64,000 bases of DNA from an uncultured Bacteroidales bacterium (GTDB lineage Bacteria; Bacteroidota; Bacteroidia; Bacteroidales; Bacteroidaceae): NCBI GenBank assembly GCA_937914945.1, contig CALGJF010000009.1, positions 124,001-188,000 on the forward strand, in the 5' to 3' direction. Below, in pieces: positions 44,099 to 53,224 of the stretch. A model generated the notes under the pieces. It ran no database searches, was not told the origin of the DNA, and saw only the letters and a list, made by a program, of their open reading frames with translations. The position numbers and the translations under genes were made by a program. Each line of letters opens with the position of its first letter. The stretch's first letter is position 1.

Positions 44099-45175
44099 TT
44101 AACTTAACAAATAATACAACTCACTGATGAGCAATGCCAATACCGTGGCTGTAGCCAGCGAGAGCAGCACCACTGCGAGCAGCAACAACCTCTTTTCGCG
44201 CACGGAACGCTCATTCACCACTTTTTTCTCTGTCGGTTGCTGCGGGATTTCGCTGTCGGCAAGTTTTGTGTTGTCCACAAACTCTATCGCGTTCAGCAGA
44301 TTGCGATCGTTCTCGTTCATGGGCGGATTGAACTTTGCAAATTTAACAAGGTCGGCAGTTTCAAGGATATCGCGCAAGTCGCGCAAGCTCTCTTTATCCT
44401 TAATTTTCAACAGTTCGTCTATAATCTCGGCAGTTGTCATCTCTGTTGCATTAAAAGCAAAGCGTTCATTCATGTACTCGCGCAAAGCATCGGTAATGGC
44501 AGTGTAATACTCTTTACTGCTGCCTGCTGTGCGCCAACCGGCATCGCTTTTTATACGCTCCATTTCGTTAAGAGCAACAACATGTGCCGGCAATTTAGGT
44601 TTAAGCTTTACTATACGGATTATAGGCTTGTTGTTTATGTATCTGATAGTTACCCATGCAAGAATGGCCGCCAGCAGAATAAACAAAAGAGAGTAGCCCA
44701 CCGAGCCTTTGTAATCGTCCCAAGTAAGCTCCACTGCCCATATATCCTTGGGCGGGAAGAACTGCTCAAGGTTTGTTGTATCCACCGGCATCATATACAC
44801 AGCAAGTGCAAGTTCCTCGGAATAGAATGGCTCGCCATCTACCAATACCTCAAACGGAGGAATGGCATACAAAGCACTATCGAACGATGTTACCACATAC
44901 TCTTCTGTTATTAGCAGTCGCTTGCCGTCGTTCAATATCTGTGTGTCGTTGGGCAGTTTCTCCACAATCTCCACACCCTCAATAATCTCCTTGTCAAACT
45001 GTGGCAGAAGAGCCCTTTTGTTGGCATCCACTCCCACTTTCAATTTAATCCTCGCCTGTTCACCTATAAGTCGCTGGCACGAATCAATCTCGGCATTTAC
45101 CGAAACATGGTTTTGCGCCACAGCAAAACCGGCAAACAGGGCAAGCAGCAGGGATATAAATATTGTTTTTTTCAT
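44099..45175 (-). CDS. BatD/DUF4381-like membrane protein of the Bat operon
   Basis: 358 residues. Signal peptide (MKKTIFISLLLALFAGFAVA), an N-terminal beta domain (about 22-135: SVNAEIDSCQRLIGEQARIKLKV, LLITEEYVVTSFDSALYAIP) related to the BatD repeats, a TM helix (about 165-185), a cytoplasmic helical region with ITDALREYMNERFAFNATEMTTAEII (resembling the BatD/DUF4381 tail), and a final TM helix (about 333-355). It sits between the DUF58 gene and batA, where such a gene is usual in Bacteroidales. Confidence 0.8.
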   Translation of the reverse strand: MKKTIFISLLLALFAGFAVAQNHVSVNAEIDSCQRLIGEQARIKLKVGVDANKRALLPQFDKEIIEGVEIVEKLPNDTQILNDGKRLLITEEYVVTSFDSALYAIPPFEVLVDGEPFYSEELALAVYMMPVDTTNLEQFFPPKDIWAVELTWDDYKGSVGYSLLFILLAAILAWVTIRYINNKPIIRIVKLKPKLPAHVVALNEMERIKSDAGWRTAGSSKEYYTAITDALREYMNERFAFNATEMTTAEIIDELLKIKDKESLRDLRDILETADLVKFAKFNPPMNENDRNLLNAIEFVDNTKLADSEIPQQPTEKKVVNERSVREKRLLLLAVVLLSLATATVLALLISELYYLLS

Positions 45176-45194
45176 TCTCTATCATATTTACGCA

Positions 45195-46064
45195 TTAGGC
45201 ACGCATTGCAAATAGCGACATCAGTGCTTTAACATAATCCTGGTCGGTACGCACCGATACGGAATCCACGCGGCTTTTTTTGAAAATCTCCTCTATTGCC
45301 GACGTTTGCTCTCTCCACCACTCACGCTGAGCATTCTGCACTTTGCTCGACGAGGTGTCGATATACATCTCCTGCCCACTTTCGGCATCGGTAATTTTCA
45401 TGAGCCCTATTTGCGGCAACTCCATAAGGCGACGGTCGTATACCCGTATTGCAACCACATCGTGTTTGCGATTGGCAATGGTAAGCGCATTCTTGTAATC
45501 GTGCGGGGCGATGAAATCGCTCAGCATAAATGCGGTACACCTTTTCTTTATGGCGTTGGTGAGGAACTGCAACGGCACTTTGATATCGGTTTTCTTGCTT
45601 GCCGGTTCAAAGTTTATGAGTTCTCTGATGATATACAAAATGTGCTTACGCCCCTTCTGCGGCGGGATAAACTTCTCCACCACATCCGAGAAGAATATAA
45701 CACCGATTTTGTCGTTGTTCTGTATTGCCGCAAATGCAAGTGTGGCTGCAATCTCTGTAACCATATCGCGTTTCATCTGCTTTATGGTACCGAAATCGAG
45801 GCTCTGCGACACATCGACAAGGAGCATCACAGTGAGCTCGCGCTCCTCCTCGAATACCTTTACAAAAGGCTTATTGAAACGAGCCGTTACATTCCAATCG
45901 ATATCGCGCACATCGTCGCCATACTGATACTCACGCACCTCGCTGAACGACATACCACGCCCTTTGAAGGCCGAGTGATACTGCCCTGCAAAGATATTGT
46001 GAGAGAGGCCACGTGTCTTTATCTCAATCTTGCGAACCTTTTTTATAAGTTCACTCGTCTCCAT
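45195..46064 (-). CDS. DUF58-family protein
   Basis: 289 residues, cytoplasmic or peripheral. Contains the DUF58 core (GRGMSFSEVREYQYGDDVRDIDWNVTARF, residues about 36-64) and a VWA-like fold with an altered metal site VDVSQSLDFGT in place of DxSxS. DUF58 proteins pair with MoxR ATPases, as here: moxR ends 9 bp upstream and the BatD-like gene follows after 19 bp. Confidence 0.94.
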   Translation of the reverse strand: METSELIKKVRKIEIKTRGLSHNIFAGQYHSAFKGRGMSFSEVREYQYGDDVRDIDWNVTARFNKPFVKVFEEERELTVMLLVDVSQSLDFGTIKQMKRDMVTEIAATLAFAAIQNNDKIGVIFFSDVVEKFIPPQKGRKHILYIIRELINFEPASKKTDIKVPLQFLTNAIKKRCTAFMLSDFIAPHDYKNALTIANRKHDVVAIRVYDRRLMELPQIGLMKITDAESGQEMYIDTSSSKVQNAQREWWREQTSAIEEIFKKSRVDSVSVRTDQDYVKALMSLFAMRA

Positions 46065-46073
46065 AATTATCCG

Positions 46074-47069
46074 TTAGGGTACTTCAACACTGTTCAAAAT
46101 ACGGCTCACTATCTCATCGGCCGACACATTGCTTGCCTCTGCCTCGTAGCTCAAACCGATACGGTGGCGCAAAACATCGTGTGCCACGGCGCGCACATCC
46201 TCGGGGATTACATATCCGCGACGCTTGATAAAAGCGTATGCGCGGGCAGCAAGAGCAAGGTTTATAGATGCACGGGGTGAACCGCCAAACGATATAAGCT
46301 CCTTCAAATCCTTCATGCCATACTTGTCGGGGTAACGTGTGGCAAACACGATATCCGCAATGTACTGCTCGATTTTCTCATCGAGATATACCTGGCGCAC
46401 AACCTTGCGAGCCTCGATAATCTCCTCGGGTTTCAATATGGGTCTTACAGCGATTTTCTCACCTGTAATATTCTGTCTGATAATCTTCTTCTCTTCCGAC
46501 AGTTCGGGGTAACCTATAACCACTTTGAGCATGAAACGGTCCACCTGCGCCTCGGGCAAGGGGTATGTACCCTCCTGCTCAATGGGGTTTTGTGTAGCAA
46601 GTACAAGGAAGGGCGAAGGCAGTTGGAATGTCTCTTTGCCTATTGTAACCTGTCGTTCCTGCATAGCCTCCAACAACGCACTTTGTACCTTTGCAGGGGC
46701 ACGGTTAATCTCGTCGGCAAGCACGAAGTTTGCAAAAACGGGGCCTCTCTTTGCTTTGAAATCCTCGTCCTTCTGGCTATATACCATTGTACCGATAACG
46801 TCGGCCGGCAAGAGGTCGGGAGTAAACTGTATGCGGCTGAAATCGGCATCAATCAATTCCGACAATGTTTTTATGGCCAATGTTTTTGCAAGGCCGGGAA
46901 GGCCTTCGAGCAACACATGGCCATCGGCCAAAAGACCTATAAGAAGCGACTCAACAAGGTGTTTCTGGCCCACAATCACCTGGTCCATACCTGTAAGCAG
47001 ATTGGTAACAAAGCCGCTCTGCCTCTCAATCATTTCATTCAGTTCTCTGATGTCTATTGCACCATTCAT
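46074..47069 (-). CDS. MoxR-family AAA+ ATPase
   Basis: 331 residues. Walker A GLPGLAKT (GxxGxxKT), Walker B FVLADEINRAP, sensor-1 FLVLATQNPIEQEGTYPLPEAQ and the arginine finger/sensor region DRFMLKV, all characteristic of MoxR. Such ATPases act as chaperones for VWA-domain proteins, consistent with the DUF58, BatA and BatB genes downstream. First gene of the nine-gene Bat operon. Confidence 0.96.
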   Translation of the reverse strand: MNGAIDIRELNEMIERQSGFVTNLLTGMDQVIVGQKHLVESLLIGLLADGHVLLEGLPGLAKTLAIKTLSELIDADFSRIQFTPDLLPADVIGTMVYSQKDEDFKAKRGPVFANFVLADEINRAPAKVQSALLEAMQERQVTIGKETFQLPSPFLVLATQNPIEQEGTYPLPEAQVDRFMLKVVIGYPELSEEKKIIRQNITGEKIAVRPILKPEEIIEARKVVRQVYLDEKIEQYIADIVFATRYPDKYGMKDLKELISFGGSPRASINLALAARAYAFIKRRGYVIPEDVRAVAHDVLRHRIGLSYEAEASNVSADEIVSRILNSVEVP

Positions 47070-47103
47070 AATTCTATTGTTATTTTATTATTTATTTCTT
47101 TTC

Positions 47104-47111
47104 CAAAATTA
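47104..47111 (-). promoter_or_regulatory. -7 box of the moxR-Bat operon
   Basis: TAATTTTG on the minus strand, exact TAnnTTTG match, 34 nt ahead of the moxR ATG. A -33 TTTG is not visible at the usual distance. Confidence 0.45.
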
Positions 47112-47194
47112 CAGCAATATGTTAATCTTTAATGTTAATATAGTTAAAATAGCCTTAACCTCTGTTACATTAAAGAAACTTTAACGCAACCACC

Positions 47195-48394
47195 CTATTT
47201 CGCAGGCTGCAAACGAGGTATCTGCAATTCCATACCCTTGCTCAACCCATTGGGATTATCCAACTTGTTATATTGCACGATGTAGGGCCACAGACGCTTG
47301 TCGCCATAATATTTGAGTGCAATACGCACAAGTGTCTCGTCGGCGGCAACGGTGTGAGTGGCGATGGCACCATCGGCAACATAGAGCAATGTGTCGCCAC
47401 GCCCTATACTGCCCACACTCCTTGCAGCAAGTTCCTCAACCATTGTAAAGGTATATTCCTCCTCTTTGGGTGCGGGAGCAACATCGGCTGCCACTGTTGC
47501 AGTGTCGGGCACGATGGTTTCAACAACCTTTGCAGGTGCAGGCGCGGTATTGCTTGTTGCATGGGCAACAGGCTTTTTACCACCATCCCTCTTACCAAAG
47601 AGTACAGGGTAGAAATATATTGCCAAGGCTGCCAATATCGCAAATATTATTAATAATGTATAAAGCTGTGCATGCCCGCCCTTCTTCTCTCCTGTTTCAT
47701 CGGCCTTTGCAGTATCGGTCAATGGGTAGCTGTTCTTTATTTTGTTTACAGCCTCTTCGGTTGCGCCATTCCCGTCGGGCTCTTCGGCAATATCCTCTGC
47801 CGGCTCCTCTTTGTTTGTCTCTTCGGCAGCGGGTACCACCTCCTCTATCGAGGGCTCTTCCTGTGCAATTTCCTCGTTTGCGGTTTCGATGGTTTCAGCA
47901 GTATCGGCAACAGTTTCTTCGCTTGCAGTCGTGGTCTCCTCTGCTTGGGGCTCCTCGGCAATGGTTTCAACCTCGGGCAGAGCTTCGCTTTGCGCATCAT
48001 TGGTCATGGGTTGCACTTCCTCCTGAATATTCTCCTCGCTCTCTGCAGATTCTTCGCTGTCATCTACATAGCTGTCGTCTATCTCCACGGGCTCAAACAT
48101 GGCAAACGGCTGGTTTACCTTCTCCTTCAATGTATCGGCTGGGAGGAATGTGAGTTTCTTATGTCCCTTAATCTCTATTTTTTCGCCGGTATTCACATTT
48201 ACACTGCTGCGGCTTGCAACATCGGTAACCTTGAATGTTCCAAGTCCGTTAATTTTCACCATGCCATCTTTCTCCAGCCCCTCCAATATTATATCGAAGA
48301 ATGCCTTTGTAAACAGCTCTGCCTTTGCACCTGAAATCTCGGCCTGCTTTGCAAGCAGAGCCGACAAGTCGGAATGATTTAATTTTGCGTCCAT
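47195..48394 (-). CDS. HU-family DNA-binding domain fused through a TM helix to LysM
   Basis: 399-residue fusion. Residues 1-95: HU/IHF domain (SALLAKQAEISGAKAELFTK, KINGLGTFKVTDVASRS), cytoplasmic by topology. Residues 100-240: long acidic linker rich in Glu, Thr and Ala. Residues 245-266: a TM helix (YTLLIIFAILAALAIYFYPVLF). Residues 267-340: Pro/Ala-rich periplasmic region. Residues 346-396: LysM (THTVAADETLVRIALKYYGD, then NPNGLSKGMELQIP), a peptidoglycan-binding module. It could tie DNA to the cell wall. In the DNA-binding arm the usual RNPxTG reads VNVNTG, so the proline that intercalates in HU is missing. Starts 12 bp after a stand-alone HU gene. Confidence 0.88.
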   Translation of the reverse strand: MDAKLNHSDLSALLAKQAEISGAKAELFTKAFFDIILEGLEKDGMVKINGLGTFKVTDVASRSSVNVNTGEKIEIKGHKKLTFLPADTLKEKVNQPFAMFEPVEIDDSYVDDSEESAESEENIQEEVQPMTNDAQSEALPEVETIAEEPQAEETTTASEETVADTAETIETANEEIAQEEPSIEEVVPAAEETNKEEPAEDIAEEPDGNGATEEAVNKIKNSYPLTDTAKADETGEKKGGHAQLYTLLIIFAILAALAIYFYPVLFGKRDGGKKPVAHATSNTAPAPAKVVETIVPDTATVAADVAPAPKEEEYTFTMVEELAARSVGSIGRGDTLLYVADGAIATHTVAADETLVRIALKYYGDKRLWPYIVQYNKLDNPNGLSKGMELQIPRLQPAK

Positions 48395-48406
48395 TGCTCT
48401 GCCTCT

Positions 48407-48682
48407 TTAATCGTTGAATTTATCTTTCATTTTGCCGCTTGGGCGGAATGCGGGCACAATCTTTGGCGGCACCAGAAACCTCTGTCCGCTCTTTGGGTTT
48501 ACAGAAACCCTCTCCTTGCGCATCTTCACTTCAAAAACACCAAAGCCCGACACATTAAGCTGGTCATTATCCTTCAACCTCTCTGTCATCACCGCCACAA
48601 ACGACTCAACACCTGCCGCAGCCTCTGCGGGAGTTATTCCGCATCGTTTAGCCAACTTGCTGATAAATTCTTTATTGTTCAT
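48407..48682 (-). CDS. HU-family DNA-binding protein
   Basis: 91 residues, the normal HU length. N-terminal helices NKEFISKLAKRCGITPAEAA, the conserved GFGVFEVKMR turn, and an arm reading VSVNPKSGQRF, which keeps the NP pair. Nucleoid-associated architectural protein. It lies 12 bp upstream of the HU-LysM gene and 62 bp after rimO; the four genes ftsY-rimO-HU-HU/LysM may share a transcript. Confidence 0.95.
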   Translation of the reverse strand: MNNKEFISKLAKRCGITPAEAAAGVESFVAVMTERLKDNDQLNVSGFGVFEVKMRKERVSVNPKSGQRFLVPPKIVPAFRPSGKMKDKFND

Positions 48683-48744
48683 ATTGGTTATTAGTTAAGC
48701 TACAAAGTTCGATATGACAAAAATGTATATTCTCTTTGTTTTTG

Positions 48745-50046
48745 TTATTTTCTCACTGTTCCCATGAGGTCAAACTCTGTGGCATCTGTTATAAGCACAT
48801 CGTAGAACTCGCCTATTCTCAAATTGTCCTCGCTGCTGTTTATAAGCACCTCGGTATCCACGTCGGGCGAATCAAATTCAGTGCGGCCGATGTAATAATC
48901 ACCCTCCACACGATCTATTATTGTTCTGAACACCTTGCCCACCTTCTCCTCGTTCAAGCGGGTTGAAATCCTTTGCTGAACCTCCATCAAACGGTCGAGG
49001 CGTTCCTGCTTTTTCTTTTTCGATACGTTGTCGCGATAATTCTCGGCGGCAAAGGTGCCATCTTCCTCGCTATACGCAAATGCCCCAAGGCGGTCGAATT
49101 TTGCCCACTTCACAAAATCCATAAGCTCCTCGAAATCCTTGTCGGTCTCCCCGGGGAAGCCCACCATCATGGTGGTGCGTATGCATATACCCGGCACCTC
49201 GCGACGCATCTTCTCAATGAGCGCGTATGTATCCTCTTTGGTAACGTGGCGTTGCATTTTTTTCAAAATCTTGGTACTCACATGCTGCAAGGCTATATCA
49301 AGATACTTACACACATTCTTTCTCTCGCGCATCACACGCAACAGTTCGTCGGGAAAGTGTAGCGGGTAGGCATAGTGCAAACGTATCCACTCCACCCCTT
49401 CAATGTCGGCAATGCGCTCTACCAGCTCGGCAATAGCCTGCTTTTTGTAAATATCTATGCCGTAGTAGGTGAGTTCCTGTGCTATAATCTGGAACTCCTT
49501 AACGCCTTGCGATACAAGATAACGCACCTCGTCGAGAATCTCCTCCATGGGGCGCGAAACATGTGCACCGGTGATTATTGGTATTGCGCAATAGGCACAA
49601 CGGCGGTTGCACCCCTCGGAAATTTTCAGGAATGCGTAGTGCGACGGTGTCGATAACACTCTTTCGTGCGCAATCTCGGGCTTGTACTCCTTTTTAAGGT
49701 CGCCTATAAGTTCCTTCCAATTGAATTTACCATAGAATTTATCGACCTGAGTAATCTCCTCGCGCAATTCGGTGAGGTAACGCTCCGATAGGCATCCCAT
49801 AACATAGAGTTTCTCAAGGTCGCCCTGCTCTTTGCGCTCGCAAAATTCGAGAATCATATTTATAGACTCCTGCTTTGCATCGCCAATGAAGCCGCAGGTG
49901 TTTATAACGGCAATGCTGCCGCGGGGCTCCTCGCTGTCGTGAGTAACCTCGTAGCCACACTCCTTTAATTGACGCATAAGCTGTTCCGAATCCACGAGAT
50001 TCTTGGAACAGCCCATTGTAATCACATCAACACAATTCTTTTTCAT
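48745..50046 (-). CDS. rimO: Ribosomal protein S12 methylthiotransferase
   Basis: Radical-SAM enzyme that adds a methylthio group to an Asp of ribosomal protein S12. 433 residues from the ATG at 50046; the frame opens two codons earlier at a TTG. The N-terminal cluster cysteines are C13 (MGCSKN), C51 (NTCGF) and C85 (MGCLSE); the radical-SAM cluster is CNRRCAYC (C146, C150, C153). The C-terminal TRAM domain (about 370-430) ends in VLITDATEFDLMGTV, which favours RimO over MiaB. Six bases after ftsY. Confidence 0.95.
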   Translation of the reverse strand: MKKNCVDVITMGCSKNLVDSEQLMRQLKECGYEVTHDSEEPRGSIAVINTCGFIGDAKQESINMILEFCERKEQGDLEKLYVMGCLSERYLTELREEITQVDKFYGKFNWKELIGDLKKEYKPEIAHERVLSTPSHYAFLKISEGCNRRCAYCAIPIITGAHVSRPMEEILDEVRYLVSQGVKEFQIIAQELTYYGIDIYKKQAIAELVERIADIEGVEWIRLHYAYPLHFPDELLRVMRERKNVCKYLDIALQHVSTKILKKMQRHVTKEDTYALIEKMRREVPGICIRTTMMVGFPGETDKDFEELMDFVKWAKFDRLGAFAYSEEDGTFAAENYRDNVSKKKKQERLDRLMEVQQRISTRLNEEKVGKVFRTIIDRVEGDYYIGRTEFDSPDVDTEVLINSSEDNLRIGEFYDVLITDATEFDLMGTVRK

Positions 50047-50052
50047 TTCCAA

Positions 50053-51006
50053 TTATCCGAAAAGAGAATCCACAAACTCGGCTCTGTTAAAAATCTGCAA
50101 GTGGTCTATACCCTCGCCCAAGCCAATATATTTTACAGGAATCTTGAATTGGTCGCTTATACCAATGACCACACCACCCTTTGCAGTACCGTCGAGCTTG
50201 GTTATAGCAAGCGAACTCACCTCGGTAGCCTTGGTAAACTGCTTGGCCTGCTCAAAGGCGTTCTGCCCTGTGGAGCCATCGAGCACAAGAAGCACATCGT
50301 TGGGTGCGTCGGGCAGAATCTTCTTCATCACATTCTTTATCTTTGTGAGTTCGTTCATAAGCCCCACCTTGTTGTGCAAACGGCCTGCGGTGTCAATAAT
50401 CACCACATCGGCACCGTTTGCCACTGCCGATGACAATGTGTCGTATGCCACCGATGCAGGGTCGCTGCCCATGCCTTGCTTTATAACAGGTACATCAGCA
50501 CGGCGCCCCCACTCCACAAGCTGCTCCACGGCAGCCGCGCGGAATGTGTCGGCTGCACCAAGATATACCTTTTTGCCGGCCTTTTTGAATTGGTGTGCCA
50601 GCTTGCCTATGGTGGTAGTCTTGCCCACTCCGTTCACACCCACAACCATAATCACATAGGGCTGTCCGGGTGTTGTGGGGAAGACGAACGAGCCGTTATC
50701 CTCGGTGTTGTTCTCCATGAGCAAGGCTGCAATCTCCTCTTTCAGCAATGCGTTCAGCTCGGCCGTGCCCATGTATTTGTCGCGGGCGGCACGCGCCTGC
50801 ACACGCTCCACAATCTTCAGCGTGGTTTCTACACCCACATCCGATGTAATAAGTATCTCTTCGAGGTTGTCGAGTACCTCGTCGTCAATCTCGGTCTTTC
50901 CTACTATTGCGCGGGCTATCTTGCCGAACACGCTCTCTTTGGTCTTGGACAATCCCTTGTCAAGAACCTCTTTTTTCTCTTTTGTAAAAAAACTGAATAT
51001 TCCCAT
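50053..51006 (-). CDS. ftsY: Signal recognition particle receptor
   Basis: GTPase that receives SRP-ribosome complexes at the inner membrane. 317 residues: a short N-terminal region (MGIFSFFTKEKKEVLDKG) followed by the NG domain. G1 GVNGVGKTTTIGKLA, G3 DTAGRLHNK, G4 TKLDGTAKGG and the DARGG-like closing loop (GIGEGIDHLQIFN) are present. The long acidic A domain of E. coli FtsY is absent, as usual outside Gammaproteobacteria. Six bases before rimO. Confidence 0.97.
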   Translation of the reverse strand: MGIFSFFTKEKKEVLDKGLSKTKESVFGKIARAIVGKTEIDDEVLDNLEEILITSDVGVETTLKIVERVQARAARDKYMGTAELNALLKEEIAALLMENNTEDNGSFVFPTTPGQPYVIMVVGVNGVGKTTTIGKLAHQFKKAGKKVYLGAADTFRAAAVEQLVEWGRRADVPVIKQGMGSDPASVAYDTLSSAVANGADVVIIDTAGRLHNKVGLMNELTKIKNVMKKILPDAPNDVLLVLDGSTGQNAFEQAKQFTKATEVSSLAITKLDGTAKGGVVIGISDQFKIPVKYIGLGEGIDHLQIFNRAEFVDSLFG

Positions 51007-51356
51007 ATTCCATTTAAGTTTTATATCAATTCCTTGCCGTTACAAAATGGAGCAAGGAATTTTTGTTTCTATTATCTTCTTTGGGGTTGCCCCCTGCATT
51101 TATTGTCATTTCGAACACATGTGAGAAATCTCCAATAATATTTTTCAGATTCCTCGTCGCTATGCTCCATCGGAATGACAAAACAAAGTTTTGTTATCGA
51201 CGAGCTTTCGGCAATGGTCGCTCGTTGCACAGAGAAGTTGCGCGGAGCGGGTTGCCAATAGAAAAGCGAGTCAATGACACTGTTATTGCACCGCAACAGT
51301 ATATCATATTGTCATTTCGAACGCATGTGAGAAATCTCACAAACAACCAAGCGCTT
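51007..51356. repeat. Repeat-bearing intergenic region between ftsY and lepA
   Basis: 350 bp with no gene. It holds three related elements: copy B at 51102-51131, copy C (inverted) at 51147-51183 and copy D at 51308-51337. Copy B reads ATTGTCATTTCGAACACATG then GAGAAATCT, and copy C is its inverted partner beginning AGATTCCTCGTCGC and ending GGAATGACAAA, so B and C can fold into a long hairpin. The stretch 51190-51300 shows no clear element. Confidence 0.75.
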
Positions 51357-53138
51357 TTAGTCGAGCTTGAGAACGGCAAGGAAGGCCTTCTGCGGCACCT
51401 CCACATTACCAATCTGCTTCATGCGCTTCTTTCCCTTCTTCTGTTTCTCGAGCAATTTACGTTTACGCGACACGTCGCCACCGTAACACTTCGCCGTTAC
51501 ATCCTTGCGCACCTGTTTGATGGTTTCGCGTGCAATAATTTTTGTACCTATGGCCGCTTGCAGTGCAATATCGAACTGCTGGCGGGGGATAAGGTCGCGC
51601 AGTTTCTCGCACATCTGTCGGCCAAGCCCATATGCGTTATCAACGTGTGTGAGTGTGGAAAGTGCATCCACAGGCTCGCCGTTGAGCAATATATCGAGCT
51701 TTATGAGTTTCGATGTGCGGAAGCCCGCGGGGTGATAGTCGAACGACGCATATCCCTTTGAAATGCTTTTCAGTTTATCATAAAAATCTATCACAATCTC
51801 GCCAAGTGGCAACAAGAAACGTATATCCACGCGGTTACCGGTGATGAACTCCTGTTTCTGCAATTCGCCGCGTTTCGACAAGCACAAAGTCATTATGGGG
51901 CCAATATACTCGGCTCGGGTGATAATGCTTGCATTAATATACGGTTCCTCGATGTGGTCTATAAGTGTTTGGTCGGGCATGCCGCCGGGGTTGTGTACCT
52001 CCTGCACATTGCCCTGCTTGTCATACACCATATACGACACGTTGGGCACGGTGGTGATAACACTCATGTCAAACTCTCGGTCCAAACGTTCCTGCACAAT
52101 CTCCATGTGCAACAGGCCCAAGAAACCGCAACGGAAACCAAAGCCAAGCGCAGCCGACGACTCGGGGGTGAATGTGAGCGATGCATCGTTCAACTGCAAT
52201 TTCTCGAGCGATGCACGCAGGTCCTCGTAATCCTCGGCCTCTATGGGATATACACCGGCAAACACCATGGGTTTCACCTCCTCGAATCCTGCAATGGCCG
52301 ATGAACAGGGCTTTGCTATGTGAGTAATGGTGTCGCCCACCTTAACTTCGCGCGATGTTTTTATACCCGAAATAATGTAGCCCACATCGCCTGTACGCAA
52401 CTCCTGACGAGGCGATAGTTCCATCTTCAACACACCAATCTCGTCGGCATCATACTCCTTGCCTGTGTTGAAGAACTTCACCTTGTCGCCCTTGCGAAGC
52501 ACGCCGTTTGTAATTTTGAAGTATGCTATAATACCACGGAACGAGTTAAACACAGAGTCGAAGATAAGCGCTTGCAAAGGAGCCTCTTCGTCGCCCACAG
52601 GGGCAGGAATGCGCTCCACCACCGCACGCAGAATCTCCTCCACACCCATGCCGGTCTTTCCGCTGGCCTCGATAATCTCGTCGCGGTCGCAACCTATGAG
52701 GTCCACAATCTCGTCTTTCACCTCCTCGGGCATGGCATTAATCATATCGCATTTGTTTATCACGGGGATAATCTCCAGCCCCTGATCAACAGCCATATAA
52801 AGGTTTGATATCGTCTGTGCCTGAACGCCCTGTGTGGCATCCACCACAAGCAAAGCTCCCTCGCAGGCAGCTATCGAGCGCGACACCTCATACGAAAAAT
52901 CGACGTGTCCCGGAGTGTCAATGAGATTGAGTGTATATTTCTCACCCTCGTACATATACTCCATTTGAATGGCGTGGCTCTTGATGGTGATACCGCGCTC
53001 CTTCTCCAAGTCCATATTATCGAGCATCTGTCCCTCGGTGATGTTAATGGTCTTGGTGGTTTCCAGCAGACGGTCGGCCAAGGTGGATTTACCATGGTCG
53101 ATGTGTGCTATAATACAAAAATTCCTGATTTTATCCAT
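51357..53138 (-). CDS. lepA: Elongation factor 4
   Basis: Ribosome-bound GTPase acting on stalled or mistranslocated ribosomes. 593 residues, standard for LepA. G1 AHIDHGKST (residues 10-18), G2 region [10 protein letters not shown]3 DTPGHVDF, G4 NKCD, and the LepA-specific C-terminal block ([10 protein letters not shown] at the end, [17 protein letters not shown] basic stretch before it). Single gene; a TATCTTCG -7 box lies at 53217-53224. Confidence 0.97.
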   Translation of the reverse strand: MDKIRNFCIIAHIDHGKSTLADRLLETTKTINITEGQMLDNMDLEKERGITIKSHAIQMEYMYEGEKYTLNLIDTPGHVDFSYEVSRSIAACEGALLVVDATQGVQAQTISNLYMAVDQGLEIIPVINKCDMINAMPEEVKDEIVDLIGCDRDEIIEASGKTGMGVEEILRAVVERIPAPVGDEEAPLQALIFDSVFNSFRGIIAYFKITNGVLRKGDKVKFFNTGKEYDADEIGVLKMELSPRQELRTGDVGYIISGIKTSREVKVGDTITHIAKPCSSAIAGFEEVKPMVFAGVYPIEAEDYEDLRASLEKLQLNDASLTFTPESSAALGFGFRCGFLGLLHMEIVQERLDREFDMSVITTVPNVSYMVYDKQGNVQEVHNPGGMPDQTLIDHIEEPYINASIITRAEYIGPIMTLCLSKRGELQKQEFITGNRVDIRFLLPLGEIVIDFYDKLKSISKGYASFDYHPAGFRTSKLIKLDILLNGEPVDALSTLTHVDNAYGLGRQMCEKLRDLIPRQQFDIALQAAIGTKIIARETIKQVRKDVTAKCYGGDVSRKRKLLEKQKKGKKRMKQIGNVEVPQKAFLAVLKLD

Positions 53139-53216
53139 ATCTTGTTTTCTTCTTTTCTTTCCTTATAACGCAGCCCTTGCACCATACATAACGGCACCCG
53201 CCCGCGTAATTTTGCG

Positions 53217-53224
53217 CGAAGATA
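53217..53224 (-). promoter_or_regulatory. -7 box (TATCTTCG form) of lepA
   Basis: TATCTTCG followed by CGCA on the minus strand, 78 nt ahead of the lepA ATG. Confidence 0.4.

Noticed and set aside
45306..46280. 324-codon plus-strand frame spanning DUF58 and the moxR end
   Set aside because: Both minus genes are clear families; the plus frame crosses their junction.
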